Shown piece by piece: positions 47,881 to 59,350 of a stretch of DNA of 64,000 bases (its first letter is position 1; every line of letters starts with the position of its first letter). The notes below the pieces were generated by a model. The model was given only the letters and a program-made list of their open reading frames with translations. It searched no databases and had not been told where the DNA came from. The position numbers were made by a program, and so were the translations under genes. The DNA comes from Oasisia sp. SBJ-2009 (taxonomy: Eukaryota; Annelida; Polychaeta; Sabellida; Siboglinidae). The DNA is taken from positions 25,230,687 through 25,294,686 of the forward strand of contig OZ024858.1 in NCBI GenBank assembly GCA_964017155.1. The letters run 5' to 3'.

Positions 47881-48340
47881 AAAACAGGGGAGAAGCAGCA
47901 CACCACAGGCAACGTTGCCTATCCTGCCGTCGGTGCTATACCAGCCAAGGGACGTCGGCTGCATACCAGTGCAATGACTCGCTAAGCGAACACTGTTGCC
48001 TATAGCAATAATCCGTAATATTAACGTTTAAGTTTCGAAATCCAAGATATTCCAAGCTCACCAGAGTCCAGATGCATTGCCATATATATATGCCTACACC
48101 ATTTGGACCTCCACCTACAATTAACTTTCACATACAGGTACACGCACGTGGAAACCAACTAGATCCATCCAATAAGGCTTTTCCAGAAACTTCCAACTAC
48201 ATAAAATACCTATAATCTGGAAGATTGAGTCAGGGATGCCGAGTTTCATACAAATTCAAGAGACTTAGTCCTAGAGAGGTGGTAGGCGAATTGTTAATTT
48301 TACCTATGTTTAAAACAGAGTATTGGAAAGAGCTGTATAG

Positions 48341-48600
48341 TAGTGTAATGGCGCAGTGGCTACAACTTCAGACTCTAGACTAAGTCTAAGTCTAAGAGGA
48401 CATGGGTTGGATCCTGTGTTGCCGTGTCAAACCGTTGGGCAAGTTGTTTCGCTCTACATTGGTCATTGCTCCAGTTCACTTAGAGTTAGAGCTCTATATT
48501 TTTATTGGTGTGTAACTGGCTATAGACAGTGGTGGATATTTGTGTTCGAACAGTTTTACTCTTGCGCTTTGATTGCAACATCGCTGGGTGTTCTAATTCA
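48341..48600 (+). mobile_element. tRNA-derived SINE, diverged copy
   Basis: Shares with the copies at 17.2 and 35.9 kb the tRNA-like head (AATGGCGCAGTGGCTACAAC; GGGTTGGATCC), TTGCTCCAGTTCACTTAGAG and GGCTATAGACAGTGGTGGAT. A CTAAGT triplication sits in the anticodon-arm region. The tail is degraded. Confidence 0.75.
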
Positions 48601-48689
48601 CTGCATAAAAAGGCAGATAACATGTTTATCGGTGGCAGCATCGAGTTAAGGACATCGTCAAATTAATTACAGCAATAATAACTCTTCTT

Positions 48690-48970
48690 GAGGTCAGCGT
48701 AAGAGAGAATTAGATACAGAGAAATAGAGAGAGGGAGAGAGCTAGACAGGGAAAGGAGAGAGAGAAAGCTAGAGCCAGCGAGAGAGCGAAAGAAAGGGAG
48801 AGGTGGGGTCCACAACAGAAGAGAGTAAAGTGGCTGAGCGTGGTTGAAGAGAGAGAACGAGTGAGGGGGAATAGTTTACGTGTATGAAGAGTGACGGTGA
48901 ACGTGGCTGGAGAGAGAGAGAGGGAGGGAGGGGGAGAGGAGCGAGTGAGAGATAAAGAGATTTTCTCTCA
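48690..48970. repeat. GA-rich low-complexity tract
   Basis: GAGAGA runs mixed with GAAAG and GAGGG; purine-rich on the plus strand. No coding. Confidence 0.8.
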
Positions 48971-49859
48971 CTACGATCTCTGTTAGCACTCTCCAATTAC
49001 TTCTATCTATGTCTCTTTTCTCTATTCTTCTCCTACTCTTTCTAGGTCACTATTAATGCAAACATATATCGCAATTTCGGTTTTCCTCGCTTCTATTTCC
49101 CCTGGGCATCTGCTCTCTTTGCCAGTTGTTATATCTCCCATATACGTATATGCGCGTATGCAGGCGCGAGCACCCACACACTCTGTCTGGTTTTGTCTAG
49201 TCATTATTTGCCTTGAATAGCTGTGTCAGTCTTCATCCAACTGTGTTGAACGCAGTGAGTAAGGAGGCTCACAGAGTTGTCAAAGTTGTCAAAATTGTAT
49301 ATGTTCTCCCCTTTTTATCACAGGTATCACTGCTAATATGAAATATACCTTTTAGGCCTTGTATTTTCTGCTTTATCAATGTGTGAAATAAAATGTATGT
49401 CCTAATTACCATTTCAGTGCCAGTTGGTATAAACAATGTGCATATTGCCCATGGCCAAAGTAACTATCATTGTCATTGACACAGTATGGTTCCAATGTAA
49501 TATTTTATTCTCTCATACATAAAGTGTTATGTCATAGGACCATGATATGGTTGACTTTTTTCTCAAACCACCAACATTAAGTCTTATTTCCACCACACTA
49601 CAGAATGCATTCCCAATGCTTATTTTTAGCATCCTTCATTGCACCAAATGCAGACTGGGCATACAGCAGATTCGAGCTCAGCACCCCTCAATACCCCTAA
49701 ATAGCATGTATGCCATAAATTAACACGATTTGCCTCCAGCTTCTTAAATATGCACATTTTCATTAAATGTGCCTAGTCTATTATGACAATGAGAACGAAT
49801 TGAACCTTTGATAGTCACCGTCAACGCGGTGGATAGTCTTACCAAAGTAATTTATTTCG

Positions 49860-50285
49860 CCAATTGTGGATGTATAATGTCCTCAGTATACTTCTGTCAA
49901 GTGTCTGTCTTGGCTCAAGTCAATTGTGGATGTATAATATGCTCAGTATACTTCTGTCAAGTGTCTGTCTTGACTCAAGTCAATTGTGGATGTATAATAT
50001 TCTCAGTATACTTCTGTCAAGTGTCTGTCTTGACTCAAGTCAATTGTGGATGTATAATATTCTCAGTATACTTCTGTCAAGTGTCTGTCTTGACTCAAGT
50101 CAATTGTGGATGTATAATATTCTCAGTATACTTCTGTCAAGTGTCTGTCTTGACTCAAGTCAATTGTGGATGTATAATATGCTCAGTATACTTCTGTCAA
50201 GTGTCTGTCTAGGCTCAAATCAATTGTTTATGTATAATGTCCTAAGTATACTTCTGTCAAGTGTCGGTCTAGGCTCAAATCAAGT
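49860..50285. repeat. 60-bp minisatellite, seven copies
   Basis: Unit contains CAATTGTGGATGTATAATAT, CTCAGTATACTTCTGTCAAG and TGTCTGTCTTGACTCAAGT. The middle five copies differ by one or two bases; edge copies are more diverged. A 60-bp unit keeps all frames open across the array, producing 20-residue peptide repeats that need not be expressed. Confidence 0.95.
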
Positions 50286-50984
50286 CACCAAATGAAACGA
50301 CTGATACGTTAAATCCTGAACGATATTCCTTCCAATAAAATATGGTAATAGGTTAGCTATGTAGGCGATGTTAGGTATTGCAATGCCTGGAATTAGACAC
50401 GCTTAGTATAGTAATCGAGAACATGTAGCATACTTACGCATGGATTCACAGATAGTAATAAAGAATAATAAAATAGTCATAATAATAGTACATAAAATAA
50501 TGATGATAATAATAATAAGCTCCGATTTATTATTCGTTGTATATCCGGCAGAAACCTATCCAAAGTCTCAAGAACAAAGTCAAACAAATGAAAACATTTA
50601 CAAAACTTATAACCAAAGACGTTTAAGCCAATTAAAAAAACACGGAATAATATAAATTAAGATGAGCCCAAACATTAAACAAATTAGTGACTAAATAATA
50701 AATGAATATACTAACAAATGATCGTTAGTTTTAATTAAAGTAAAAGTGTTGCTGTTAAACTAATACTTCAAAACGAAGGCCCAACGAAACAAACGTGGTT
50801 TTGTCTCTCCTCGGACACAGCAACGATTCTGACATTTTTATGTAGGTCACAGCCAAGTGTCGGGGCTCGCACTTGTCTTTATTTTTTTAATGGATCATTG
50901 AGTTGAGATCTATCATTTGACGATGTATCTGAAAATAAAACCCAGAAAAGGACGTCATTTAAAGATATTTCCAATATCCTTATC

Positions 50985-51006
50985 TGTGGAAGGAGAGAGG
51001 AGAGAC

Positions 51007-51048
<42 letters not shown>

Positions 51049-51177
51049 CTGAGAGAGAGAGAGAGAGAGAGAGATAGAGAGATAGATAGAGACAGAGACT
51101 GCCAGAGATAGAGAGACATAGAAACAGATAGAGACAGACAGAGACAGCTAGTGAAATATACAGACAGACGAAAACAA

Positions 51178-51230
<53 letters not shown>

Positions 51231-51352
51231 AGAAACACACCCACACGCACACAGACAGACAGACAGGCAGACAGACAGACAGACAGACATACAGACAGAC
51301 AGACAGACAGACAGACAGAGAACAGAGACAGTGAGAGAGAGAAACACAGAGA

Positions 51353-51383
<31 letters not shown>

Positions 51384-51529
51384 GGAGAGAGAGGGAGAGA
51401 GAGGGAGAGAGAGGGAGAGAGAGAGACGGAGACGGGGACGGGGACGGGGACGGGTACGGGGAGGGGGACGGCGACGGCGACGGCGACGGCGAAGGCGAAG
51501 GCGAAGGAGAAGGAGAAGGAGAGAGAGTA

Positions 51530-51599
<70 letters not shown>

Positions 51600-51635
51600 G
51601 AGAGAGAGAGAGACTGACAGACAGAGACAGCGTGC
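50985..51635. repeat. Compound microsatellite block
   Basis: Successive tracts: GA (51,015-51,085 and 51,180-51,225), CAGA (51,250-51,320), GAGAGG (51,350-51,430), GACGGG and GGCGAC (51,430-51,500), GAAGGC/GAAGGA, then about 58 bp of TA (51,535-51,595), and GA again. Very long open frames on both strands here are composition artefacts. Confidence 0.95.
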
Positions 51636-52102
51636 ACACTGCACACCGATGTTGGTTCGATGTTGCTAGAAGACTTTCTCCGACCACGCATCGCCAACAT
51701 AAATTTTCGTCTAAAGAAAACTTCAAACACGACGCGAGCGTGTTGAATGGGCCGAGCTAGGCGACTGAGCGCCGGGCAGCCCGTCAGTCGTCGATCGAGG
51801 GACTGTTTGCAGCAAACACTAAGCTTATCACGTCACGGCCAAAGTACTTAGACCTATGATCCACTCAAACATGTCACACTTAATACCGGCAGACACGTTT
51901 GTTTAACACCGCGATGAGTGCGGCCCCCTCCTTGAAGTTGATCGGTTGTGACAACAGGGTCACACTAAGTGGCGGTTCCTCTTCTTTTCTCTCTTCTCTC
52001 CTCCTCTTCAAGCCGAACGAGATCGAGCCAGTGTGTCGTCCATTGGAGCAGTTTTAGTCAGGGTCCTGGTGTCATCCCGTGAGAATCGCTTGCCAAAAGC
52101 GA

Positions 52103-53450
52103 TTTTTTTTGTTTGAATGTTATCATTAGGGTATCAGTAAAAGGAAAACGTTTGGTGGCAATTTTACTTTTGGGGCATAACGTGGCGACGGCCATTTTCT
52201 AAAATGGCTGCCAAATTCAATATCCCCCTATCTTAATAAATACGGCATGCAGAGCAATAATTGTGGTATACGAGAGTATATTTTAGGGGACCCCGATTTC
52301 AAATATACAATTATTTGGCTACTCCGGCATTTATTTCCGCCATTTTTAAAGATGGCGGTTGTCAATACAAATGTCCCCATGTCTCAAACACTGCGTCACC
52401 TAGAGCAATTCTATTGACGTTGTTGGATAGCTTTGTGGATAGCGATATCAAATATAGTATTTGTCACCTTCAATAACATAACAATTCGCGCCATTTTTAA
52501 AGATGGCGTCTGGCAAAGCCCATTATGTCCGTATTTAAGAAATACGGTATTTAGATCCATATATCACCACATCTTAAGTGCTTCGTGTCGTCGAAGGGTG
52601 TAGCTGATGTACAGTGAAGACCTGTTTGACCCACTGTTGACATTAGTTATAAGTTTAAGACGAATTCAACGCCGTATATGATATTACCTATTGTCGCTCC
52701 GTATGCATGAGATCATAAAATATTATGGCAAGACCATTAGTCGATGTGTCATCGGTATTTAGCCAAATGCCAATATAAGTTTGAATTTCATGTATGTTTG
52801 AAAAGTGTCATCACCAGAACACATTATAGATGGAAAGATGCATGTGAAAAAAGTGTTTATATGTTAAAGCCTGCGTCACTCAGGCCAGGACTACCATAGA
52901 TCTATATAAATTATCAGTTACTGAGGAGTCAAATGATGTTTTAAAACAGGTGGTAATTGCCTACGAGATATATCCCCACTGTCAAGATTATCCCAAGTGA
53001 AAAGTATTAATGAGATGTTTGCCCCAAAGTTGTCTCATTGATTGAAGACATTTCTATTATATACCAAAACACAACTATATTACCATAGCTATTATTATTT
53101 CAAACTTGTTTGTTTCTTGTCTTGCCATACTTCAGATGATTGAAAATAAACATAGCCATGGACAAAAATACATAATAACTTAAGATACTTCATCTTCGGA
53201 TTTTCAAGTCTGCTCCTGCCTCTCTTTAACTTGATGTATTATTTGCATATTGGGCAAGACAGTCGAGCCACTTTATGGTGGGGAGACTAGCAGAAAACGT
53301 GTCAGTGACGTAGCTGAGCTCAAAGATGACATTGTTAACACAGTATTAGGGATTCTCGGACTTGACTGTTCATTCAAGTATCACAATGCGTTTGCATGTT
53401 ATAAACGATACACGGATATACAGAATCTCATATTAATTTTGGAGGAACAC
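52103..53450 (+). repeat. Left arm of a large inverted repeat
   Basis: Matches the complement of 61,575-62,900. Over 216 bp (52,261-52,476 against 62,745-62,530) I count ten differences, about 95% identity. The outer edge is an A/T run (52,103-52,111); the inner edge lies near GGAGGAACAC at 53,450. Near the inner end the left arm carries about 20 bp (after GACTAGCAG) that the right arm lacks. Contains AAAGATGGCG words, as in many MITE-like elements. An open frame at 53,250-53,591 crosses the inner edge; it has no ATG at its start and I do not recognise it. Confidence 0.9.
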
Positions 53451-53718
53451 GAGGTAACTGTTGAGATAAACGAAGTACCAGAAGCAATCCATAATCCTTA
53501 CACATGCAGCACAAGCTCTTATAGACCAGAATCCATGTTTATCCGTACTACATTGATTGTACCATACGTGGGAGTAATAGGGTTCGGTTAAAAAGAAAAA
53601 GTGAGGGATGAGTTCATACTTTGTAAGCACGAAAGTGGTGTGAACTTTCTGGATGCAATGAGATGACGTATTTGCTAGATGCGCAGACTTAAGTACGTCT
53701 GAAAGTGTATTTGCTGAC

Positions 53719-53719
53719 A

Positions 53720-53796
<77 letters not shown>
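53719..53796. repeat. TG/TA microsatellite, left part
   Basis: TG run followed by a long TA run, stopping exactly where the retroelement's repeat begins (GTATGCAACCGCGG at 53,797). The right part resumes at 61,045. Confidence 0.95.
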
Positions 53797-53801
<5 letters not shown>

Positions 53802-54019
53802 CAACCGCGGTCACATACAGTCTCCTATGCAAAGCAATAATGCAAGACCAAGTTTGATTGAAATTGGCCAAAATGAATGACTTTAATATGTACACATTAT
53901 CAACAACAGTTACATCAGTAGTCTCAGCAAACATGTCTTATACATATGTACAACCAACACCAACAATATCATTACACATTAGTTACAATTGACACCAAAC
54001 TGGTGGGGGTCAACACGCC
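53797..54019 (-). repeat. Split direct repeat B, outer copy
   Basis: 223 bp beginning GTATGCAACCGCGGTCACAT on the plus strand and ending GGGGGTCAACACGCC. Repeated at 54,295-54,517 with the same length. It is the 3' terminus of the minus-strand element. Confidence 0.95.
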
Positions 54020-54075
54020 CCCAAGAAAATACAATGCACACAGTACATACAGTGTGGAACAGGGAGGTGGGAGGG

Positions 54076-54294
54076 ATACAAAATTTCCCAACACCTAACA
54101 ACACTAAATTTGCAAATACGAATAAAATAAATTGATCTCCTGAGTGAACGACACAATGCTGCTTCTCGAACTCAAGTGGCGAATGGGACCGGTACTGGTT
54201 TGAACTGGATTTATATAGACTCCGGGTGTTTGATTACTCCTGGCCTAACCCACCAGATGTCGCCACTTGAATTATCACTTCACATAGGATTATT
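54076..54294 (-). repeat. Split direct repeat A, inner copy
   Basis: 219 bp on the plus strand from ATACAAAATTTCCCAACACC to CACATAGGATTATT. The same 219 bp lies at 60,826-61,044. Abuts the inner B copy directly. Confidence 0.95.
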
Positions 54295-54517
54295 GTATGC
54301 AACCGCGGTCACATACAGTCTCCTATGCAAAGCAATAATGCAAGACCAAGTTTGATTGAAATTGGCCAAAATGAATGACTTTAATATGTACACATTATCA
54401 ACAACAGTTACATCAGTAGTCTCAGCAAACATGTCTTATACATATGTACAACCAACACCAACAATATCATTACACATTAGTTACAATTGACACCAAACTG
54501 GTGGGGGTCAACACGCC
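54295..54517 (-). repeat. Split direct repeat B, inner copy
   Basis: Same 223 bp as 53,797-54,019, directly adjoining repeat A. In the other copy 56 bp separate A from B. Confidence 0.95.
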
Positions 54518-54594
54518 ACTAGGTCACCCAAAATCAAATGTGACCGACCCCCACAAATTAATGGCTAAATACGTATGATAAGAGATGTTGTAAC

Positions 54595-54765
54595 AGAATC
54601 CGCAACTGTCAGAGACTTGTCACCCACTAATAATACAACTTAATCAATCTACAAGACCCCGCAACTGTCAGAGACTTGGGACACGTCAATAAAGCTACAA
54701 GATAAAGTCCGCAACTGTCAGACTTGTTAAAACGCCCCTAATTATACAGCAAATGTCAGAGAAAT
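54595..54765 (-). repeat. Short repeats in the 3' untranslated part
   Basis: CCGCAACTGTCAGAGACTTG or a variant occurs three to four times (about 54,600, 54,660, 54,708 and a degraded copy at 54,750) between the recombinase stop and repeat B. They could be recombinase sites or RNA signals; no test is possible from sequence alone. Confidence 0.7.
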
Positions 54766-54808
54766 ATATGTGTAAATTAGCAGTGATGAAATGAACTAAC
54801 GGGGGAAA

Positions 54809-55759
54809 TTACGCTACCCTAATGTATTTTCTGAATGCGTCAGAAGACCAACGCCCTGCTGCTCTGATCTGTGCATCAGATTCACCCCTTAATGCTGCTG
54901 ATGTAGCCGCCCCTATCCTAAAACTATGACCCTTAAAGACCTTGCTGCTAAGGCCACAAAACTCGATTAAGTTTTTAAGAAATAAATCGAATTCTCTACG
55001 CAGCATTGGTGAGCCATCTAGATATGCAAAGAGTGGGCCTTGAACTGCCCCCCTAACATCCAGAAAATCCCTAATACAACTAGCAGGAGAAATAGGCGAG
55101 GCTGGAATAAGTCCTCCAGCTATCTGCAACGACTGGGAACCGTGTTTAGCACTGTGTTTGAAATGCCTAAATGAGACAGAAATTAAGTCCCCGTTGAGTG
55201 AAATGTCCTGACGCTGAAGACAATTCTGACCTGTCCGAGCAGAACCTGGCACCATTTCACCCACCCTCAGATATGCCTTAAAGGCCAGAACCATCATGGC
55301 ACGTAACATAACCTGTTTGTATCGAGATGTGATAACAGTGGGTACGGCAGCGACTAATTTGGTCAGTATAGGCAGAGTTATTGGCAGGCGAACATCAGGA
55401 ACCGTTCTTAACTTTTGAGCCCCTATCAAAAGTCTAGAAACAATGAAACTCTTGGCTGGGTCTTGGTGACCATTTATCCTATGGAAATATGAAATGGCAG
55501 AAACATACGAAATAATAGAGGCTGGTGCTAAACCTGCATTATGAAGGTGAGCAATGAATAACATCATGATGTAAATAGGTACTGGTAACACCGGAACAAG
55601 AGCAAGAGAGTGGAAAAACCCTACCAGTTTAGCCCATGCCCGCTCATATTGCAATCGGGTTGATGGTGCCAAGGATGCTTGTAGGAGCATCCCTACAGTG
55701 TCCCGAAGGCAGCCGGAGATATGTGGAACGGTACCGGTGTAGGATGTTGGTTGACCCAT
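54809..55759 (-). CDS. Tyrosine recombinase of the Ngaro-type element
   Basis: 316 codons, open. The N-terminal part is a SAM-like DNA-binding domain (LAPSTRLQYERAWAKLVGFF, MMLFIAHLHNAGLAPASIIS). The catalytic domain has the first Arg in LAFKAYLRVGEM, the H-x-x-R box in GHSFRIGAATSAAL and the nucleophilic Tyr in SDAFRKYIR near the end. With the Lys-containing beta-hairpin region in between (SVSFRHFKHSAKHGSQSL), the set R, H-x-x-R, Y is complete. It integrates a circular DNA copy by site-specific recombination, replacing an integrase. It overlaps the RT-RNase H frame by 67 bp at its 5' end. No defect is seen. Confidence 0.93.
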   Translation of the reverse strand: MGQPTSYTGTVPHISGCLRDTVGMLLQASLAPSTRLQYERAWAKLVGFFHSLALVPVLPVPIYIMMLFIAHLHNAGLAPASIISYVSAISYFHRINGHQDPAKSFIVSRLLIGAQKLRTVPDVRLPITLPILTKLVAAVPTVITSRYKQVMLRAMMVLAFKAYLRVGEMVPGSARTGQNCLQRQDISLNGDLISVSFRHFKHSAKHGSQSLQIAGGLIPASPISPASCIRDFLDVRGAVQGPLFAYLDGSPMLRREFDLFLKNLIEFCGLSSKVFKGHSFRIGAATSAALRGESDAQIRAAGRWSSDAFRKYIRVA

Positions 55760-57477
55760 GGAGCCAGTGCCCGGAACTCGACGATCTGTGAACGTGACAA
55801 CTTATCAGCAAGAGTATTATCTCTACCGGGTACATGCTGAGCTGTAAAATGAATATTATAACGTAAGCATGTCAAAATTAAGCGTCGCAGGAGAACCATG
55901 ACGGAAGGTTCTTTGGAAGTCTGCTTATTAATCACAGAGACTAAGGACTCATTATCTGTGAAAAAACACACACTGCAGTTAGCCCATGCTGTCCCCCAGA
56001 TTTCTACAGCGACCATAATGGGGTACAACTCCAAGACGGTTATATTAAGTGCTTGCCAAGATACAGGCCAGACTCCAAAAAACCACTGTGCTCCACAAAC
56101 GGCTCCATAACCTTTGCCCCCTGAGGCATCAGTGAATAGTTGGAGGAAATCTCCGGTTAGGAAATCATCATCTATAAAGAAAGACTTGCCATTAAACTCA
56201 TCTAGGAAAGCTAGCCACATGTGAAGATCCAATTTGACCGGATTAGTTAGTCTAATGTGATGATTAGGCTTACTGACTCCCAAAGTTAAGTCAATTGTTC
56301 GGCGTAAAAAAGCCCTAGCGAACCTGATGACATAACAAAAGAACTGTAATAATCCAATTAGACTCTGAATTTCTCTGAGCGTAACTTTGTGTCTAGCCAG
56401 AAATGAGCGTAGGAGCATTCTAGCCTTTAGCAACTTGTCCTCGGGTAAGCGCACCTCCATAGCTACTGTATCAATGACAATACCTAAAAATTGAAGTGTT
56501 GTACATGGACCCACTGTCTTACTTGGTGCCAATGGCACACCTAGCTGGCTGCACATAGTAATGAAAGCCTGGAGATCGGTGTCACACTTGTCTTGTGACT
56601 CGGCTAAAATTAAAAAATCATCCAATACATGAATCACCTTAGTTGCCCCCAATGTCCTCATAGCTATCCATTCTAATGCAGTACTGAAAGATTCAAAGAT
56701 AGCACAAGAGCTAGAACAGCCCATGGGCAGGACAGCATCCATGTAATATAAATCTCTCCACCGAAAACCTAACAGAGGTCTGTCGCAAGGTGCCACTGGG
56801 ATGATTCGAAAAGCGGCCTCGATATCAACTTTAGCCATAAACACTATTGAATGAGCAGATGTGATAAATGAGATGGCATCCTGAATTGTAGCATATTGTA
56901 CAGTAGCGAATTCAGCTGGGATGTAATCATTAACAGAAGACCCTTCAGGGTACGAAAGATTATGAATCATGCGAAATTCGCCAGGCAGTTTCTTAGCGAC
57001 CACTCCTAGGGGTGATACTCGGAAGGCTGGATTTGTGGGCGGTATAGCAAATGGACCTAGGATGCGCTGCAGTGATTTCTCCTTTTTTAACTTAGCGTCT
57101 ATCACATGCGGCAACTGAAAAGCAGATTTCATGTTAGCAACCTGGCGAGCAACCTGGATAGGAGCTCCTAAACACCCTAGATGAAATCCCACTGTAAACC
57201 CAGTAACCAAATAGCTAGTAGCAATAGTATCGTATCCTTGTAACATAAGTTTAAGCTTAGCAGGCGACACTGGCGAAGGTACGACTTGTTCAACGGAAAC
57301 CCCCCTGTTGGTTTGGGATTGAGCTACGTTTGCGGGTAGGACACTTGATCGCAGGATGCGCTCCCCCACAGATTCTGCAGAGGTGTCTGTACTTGCATGG
57401 ATTGTAGGGACAACTACCCCGGTTGTTGTATGCGTTGCAGCGAGTGGGGGCAATGCGCAAACCTGCCCCCCTACCAA
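55693..57477 (-). CDS. Reverse transcriptase-RNase H of the Ngaro-type element
   Basis: 594 codons. RT: GPFAIPPTNPAFRVSPLGVV, EFRMIHNLSYPEGSSVNDYI, AKVDIEAAFRIIPVAP (first Asp), MGCSSSCAIFESFSTALEWI, and VIHVLDDFLILAES, the catalytic DD box in its DIRS-type L-D-D form. A connection domain follows (LLKARMLLRSFLARHKVTLR). RNase H: LFTDASGGKGYGAV (Asp), ELYPIMVAVEIW (Glu), CFFTDNESLVSVIN (Asp) and PGRDNTLADKLSR (Asp), all present. It copies element RNA to DNA in the particle. The frame overlaps gag by 188 bp, so the first codons cover gag's zinc-finger region and the true start is uncertain. Confidence 0.95.
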   Translation of the reverse strand: MVGGQVCALPPLAATHTTTGVVVPTIHASTDTSAESVGERILRSSVLPANVAQSQTNRGVSVEQVVPSPVSPAKLKLMLQGYDTIATSYLVTGFTVGFHLGCLGAPIQVARQVANMKSAFQLPHVIDAKLKKEKSLQRILGPFAIPPTNPAFRVSPLGVVAKKLPGEFRMIHNLSYPEGSSVNDYIPAEFATVQYATIQDAISFITSAHSIVFMAKVDIEAAFRIIPVAPCDRPLLGFRWRDLYYMDAVLPMGCSSSCAIFESFSTALEWIAMRTLGATKVIHVLDDFLILAESQDKCDTDLQAFITMCSQLGVPLAPSKTVGPCTTLQFLGIVIDTVAMEVRLPEDKLLKARMLLRSFLARHKVTLREIQSLIGLLQFFCYVIRFARAFLRRTIDLTLGVSKPNHHIRLTNPVKLDLHMWLAFLDEFNGKSFFIDDDFLTGDFLQLFTDASGGKGYGAVCGAQWFFGVWPVSWQALNITVLELYPIMVAVEIWGTAWANCSVCFFTDNESLVSVINKQTSKEPSVMVLLRRLILTCLRYNIHFTAQHVPGRDNTLADKLSRSQIVEFRALAPWVNQHPTPVPFHISPAAFGTL

Positions 57478-58384
57478 GAAAGGGGGTCCTGACCTGAGGT
57501 GCTAGTTTAGGGATTGGTTGTTGGGCAGCCATGAGCCAAAGCTGTGAGTGCATCTCGTCCCACTCCCACCCCTCAACCGCTCGCATGGTACGAAAGGACT
57601 CATCGTACCCCCGCCAGTCACCGCCCCGCTCCATCAGATTCCGGATGATGTGCCGATACTGAAAGAGTTTAGTCGCCTGCATAGTATTTCCTGGTTTTAA
57701 AAGGTACACAGAGCAAAAGATGTCAAAGGCTTTCGACCAGGAGTAAAATGTGCGTGATTCAGACTTAGGCTTGGGGGTGACGCAGACAGAGGGCCCCCCA
57801 TCGTTGCCACCAGGGCGAACTGTCAGGGTCATTTCTTGGGGCACTAAACTGACCTCGGGCAGAAGGGAGGAGATGTCGACAAATTCATCGGACCAGATTT
57901 TCAGGCGCGTTTTCTGAGGGACGTGACTATGGATGGACAGGGAATTTGTAATGAGACGGGACACTCTAGCCTGCGTCGGACCCGGGAGATTGAGGACAGT
58001 CTCAACAATACCTGCGCTAGATGCCATTGGCGGCTGAATGTCAATGGTAGTAGGCCAAGGAGGGGCAACTGACCCAGCCCCTGGCATGTCCAATGGTGGC
58101 AGTGGAGGCTCGGATGGCACCGAAGGACCCGCGACTTGGACCGGGGTCGTGGCTGGAGCAACTGGTAACACTGACCTCAGTAAATCCCTAATCTCATTCA
58201 AGTCCTTGCGCAACGATGCAGTGGTGTCTTGTTGGACATGCGAGGTAGCTCGGAGACGTCGCTGCGCCACCCCTGTGGCAGCAGCAGTGGCAAGGCGTCT
58301 CGGCGGATCAACAGCTGCTGGGTCTGACGGCTGCACAGGGCGACCACGAGCTCTCTGTCGGGCTGACTGTCGGACTGGGGCCAT
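57290..58384 (-). CDS. Gag-like protein of the Ngaro-type element
   Basis: 364 codons from MAPVRQSARQRARGRP (58,384; chosen because the 44 codons upstream are not conserved in style with the relic). Basic N-terminus, helix TTASLRKDLNEIRDLLRSVL, a proline-rich linker, a central helical domain (KTRLKIWSDEFVDISSLLP, SKAFDIFCSVYLLKPGN), and C-terminal fingers CNAYNNRGSCPYNPCKYRH and CRICGGAHPAIKC. The fingers match those of the 34-35 kb Gag in spacing. RNA-binding structural protein. It is separated from the hydrolase by 1.6 kb that includes a tandem repeat. Confidence 0.88.
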   Translation of the reverse strand: MAPVRQSARQRARGRPVQPSDPAAVDPPRRLATAAATGVAQRRLRATSHVQQDTTASLRKDLNEIRDLLRSVLPVAPATTPVQVAGPSVPSEPPLPPLDMPGAGSVAPPWPTTIDIQPPMASSAGIVETVLNLPGPTQARVSRLITNSLSIHSHVPQKTRLKIWSDEFVDISSLLPEVSLVPQEMTLTVRPGGNDGGPSVCVTPKPKSESRTFYSWSKAFDIFCSVYLLKPGNTMQATKLFQYRHIIRNLMERGGDWRGYDESFRTMRAVEGWEWDEMHSQLWLMAAQQPIPKLAPQVRTPFLGRGAGLRIAPTRCNAYNNRGSCPYNPCKYRHLCRICGGAHPAIKCPTRKRSSIPNQQGGFR

Positions 58385-58870
58385 ACTACAAATTAATATG
58401 CAAGCATTTGACAAACATAACACAACTGAAAGAGTCCACACAGTGTATATCAACCCATTACTTGCAATGGCGCCATATGCATAGCGATAACGCTGCAGTT
58501 GTATATCCGTATACAACTATATGTTAATATATGAAGTCAGTAAAGCTGGGTGAGGAAAGGCAATGGTTAAGCATATGCAAACATTTGGAACATTAATCGA
58601 TATTACTAATCGATTTACTTCCTGTAAAGCGGACATAAGCTGGCGACTGACAAGTAGCATTTAAACTGGTTATGCAAAGCATGGAAATGTGTATCTTTAC
58701 TGATGTTACCAATCACCATATGTGACGAGCTGATTAAACTGTAACGAAAGCGTGAAGTGTCTGGTGATGCAAAGCCTAAAACGTGTAGCATTATGAATGA
58801 AACGTATAGCATCATTAATACAACAATTAGTGACACTTGGTAAGCCTGACACATTCCCACTTGTGACATA

Positions 58871-59350
58871 CACTAACACAGCAGGGCATTGCCGTCTTTC
58901 CCGATACCAGACACGGAAGCTAAACTGACGCACACTAACACAGCAGGGCGTTGCCGTCTTTCCCGATACCAGACACGTAAGCTAAACTTAGACACACTAA
59001 CACAGCAGGGCGTTGCCGTCTTTCCCGATACCAGACACGGAAGCTAAACTTAGACACACTAACACAGCAGGGCGTTGCCGTCTTTCCCGATACCAGACAC
59101 GGAAGCTAAACTTAGACACACTAACACAGCAGGGCGTCGCCGTCTTTCCCGATACCAGACACGGAAGCTAAACTGAGACACACTAACACAGCAGGGCGTT
59201 GCCGTCTTTCCCGATACCAGACACGGAAGCTAAACTGAGACACACTAACACAGCAGGGCGTTGCCGTCTTTCCCGATACCAGACACGGAAGCTAAGTAAC
59301 TGACCCGCACTTACACAAATGGCATTGCTGTCCTTCCCGATACCAGACAC
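58871..59350 (-). repeat. 62-bp tandem repeat between hydrolase and gag
   Basis: Seven to eight units with CACTAACACAGCAGGGCGTT, GCCGTCTTTCCCGATACCAG and ACACGGAAGCTAAACT. Units are almost identical, with a divergent last one at about 59,320. It occupies the same place as the repeats at 33.3-34.0 kb in the other element. Confidence 0.95.

Noticed and set aside
50879..51730. Open frames of up to about 280 codons on both strands
   Set aside because: They lie wholly on GA, CAGA, GACGGG and TA microsatellites and consist of SLSLS, YIYIY and similar peptides; no ordinary protein sequence.
52261..52476. Conserved 71-codon gene in both inverted arms
   Set aside because: Most base differences between the arms change amino acids; identical frame length is explained by 95% DNA identity.
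53250..53591. 113-codon frame at the inner end of the left arm
   Set aside because: No ATG at its start, no recognised motif, crosses the arm boundary, and the right arm has an indel in it; kept only as a note.
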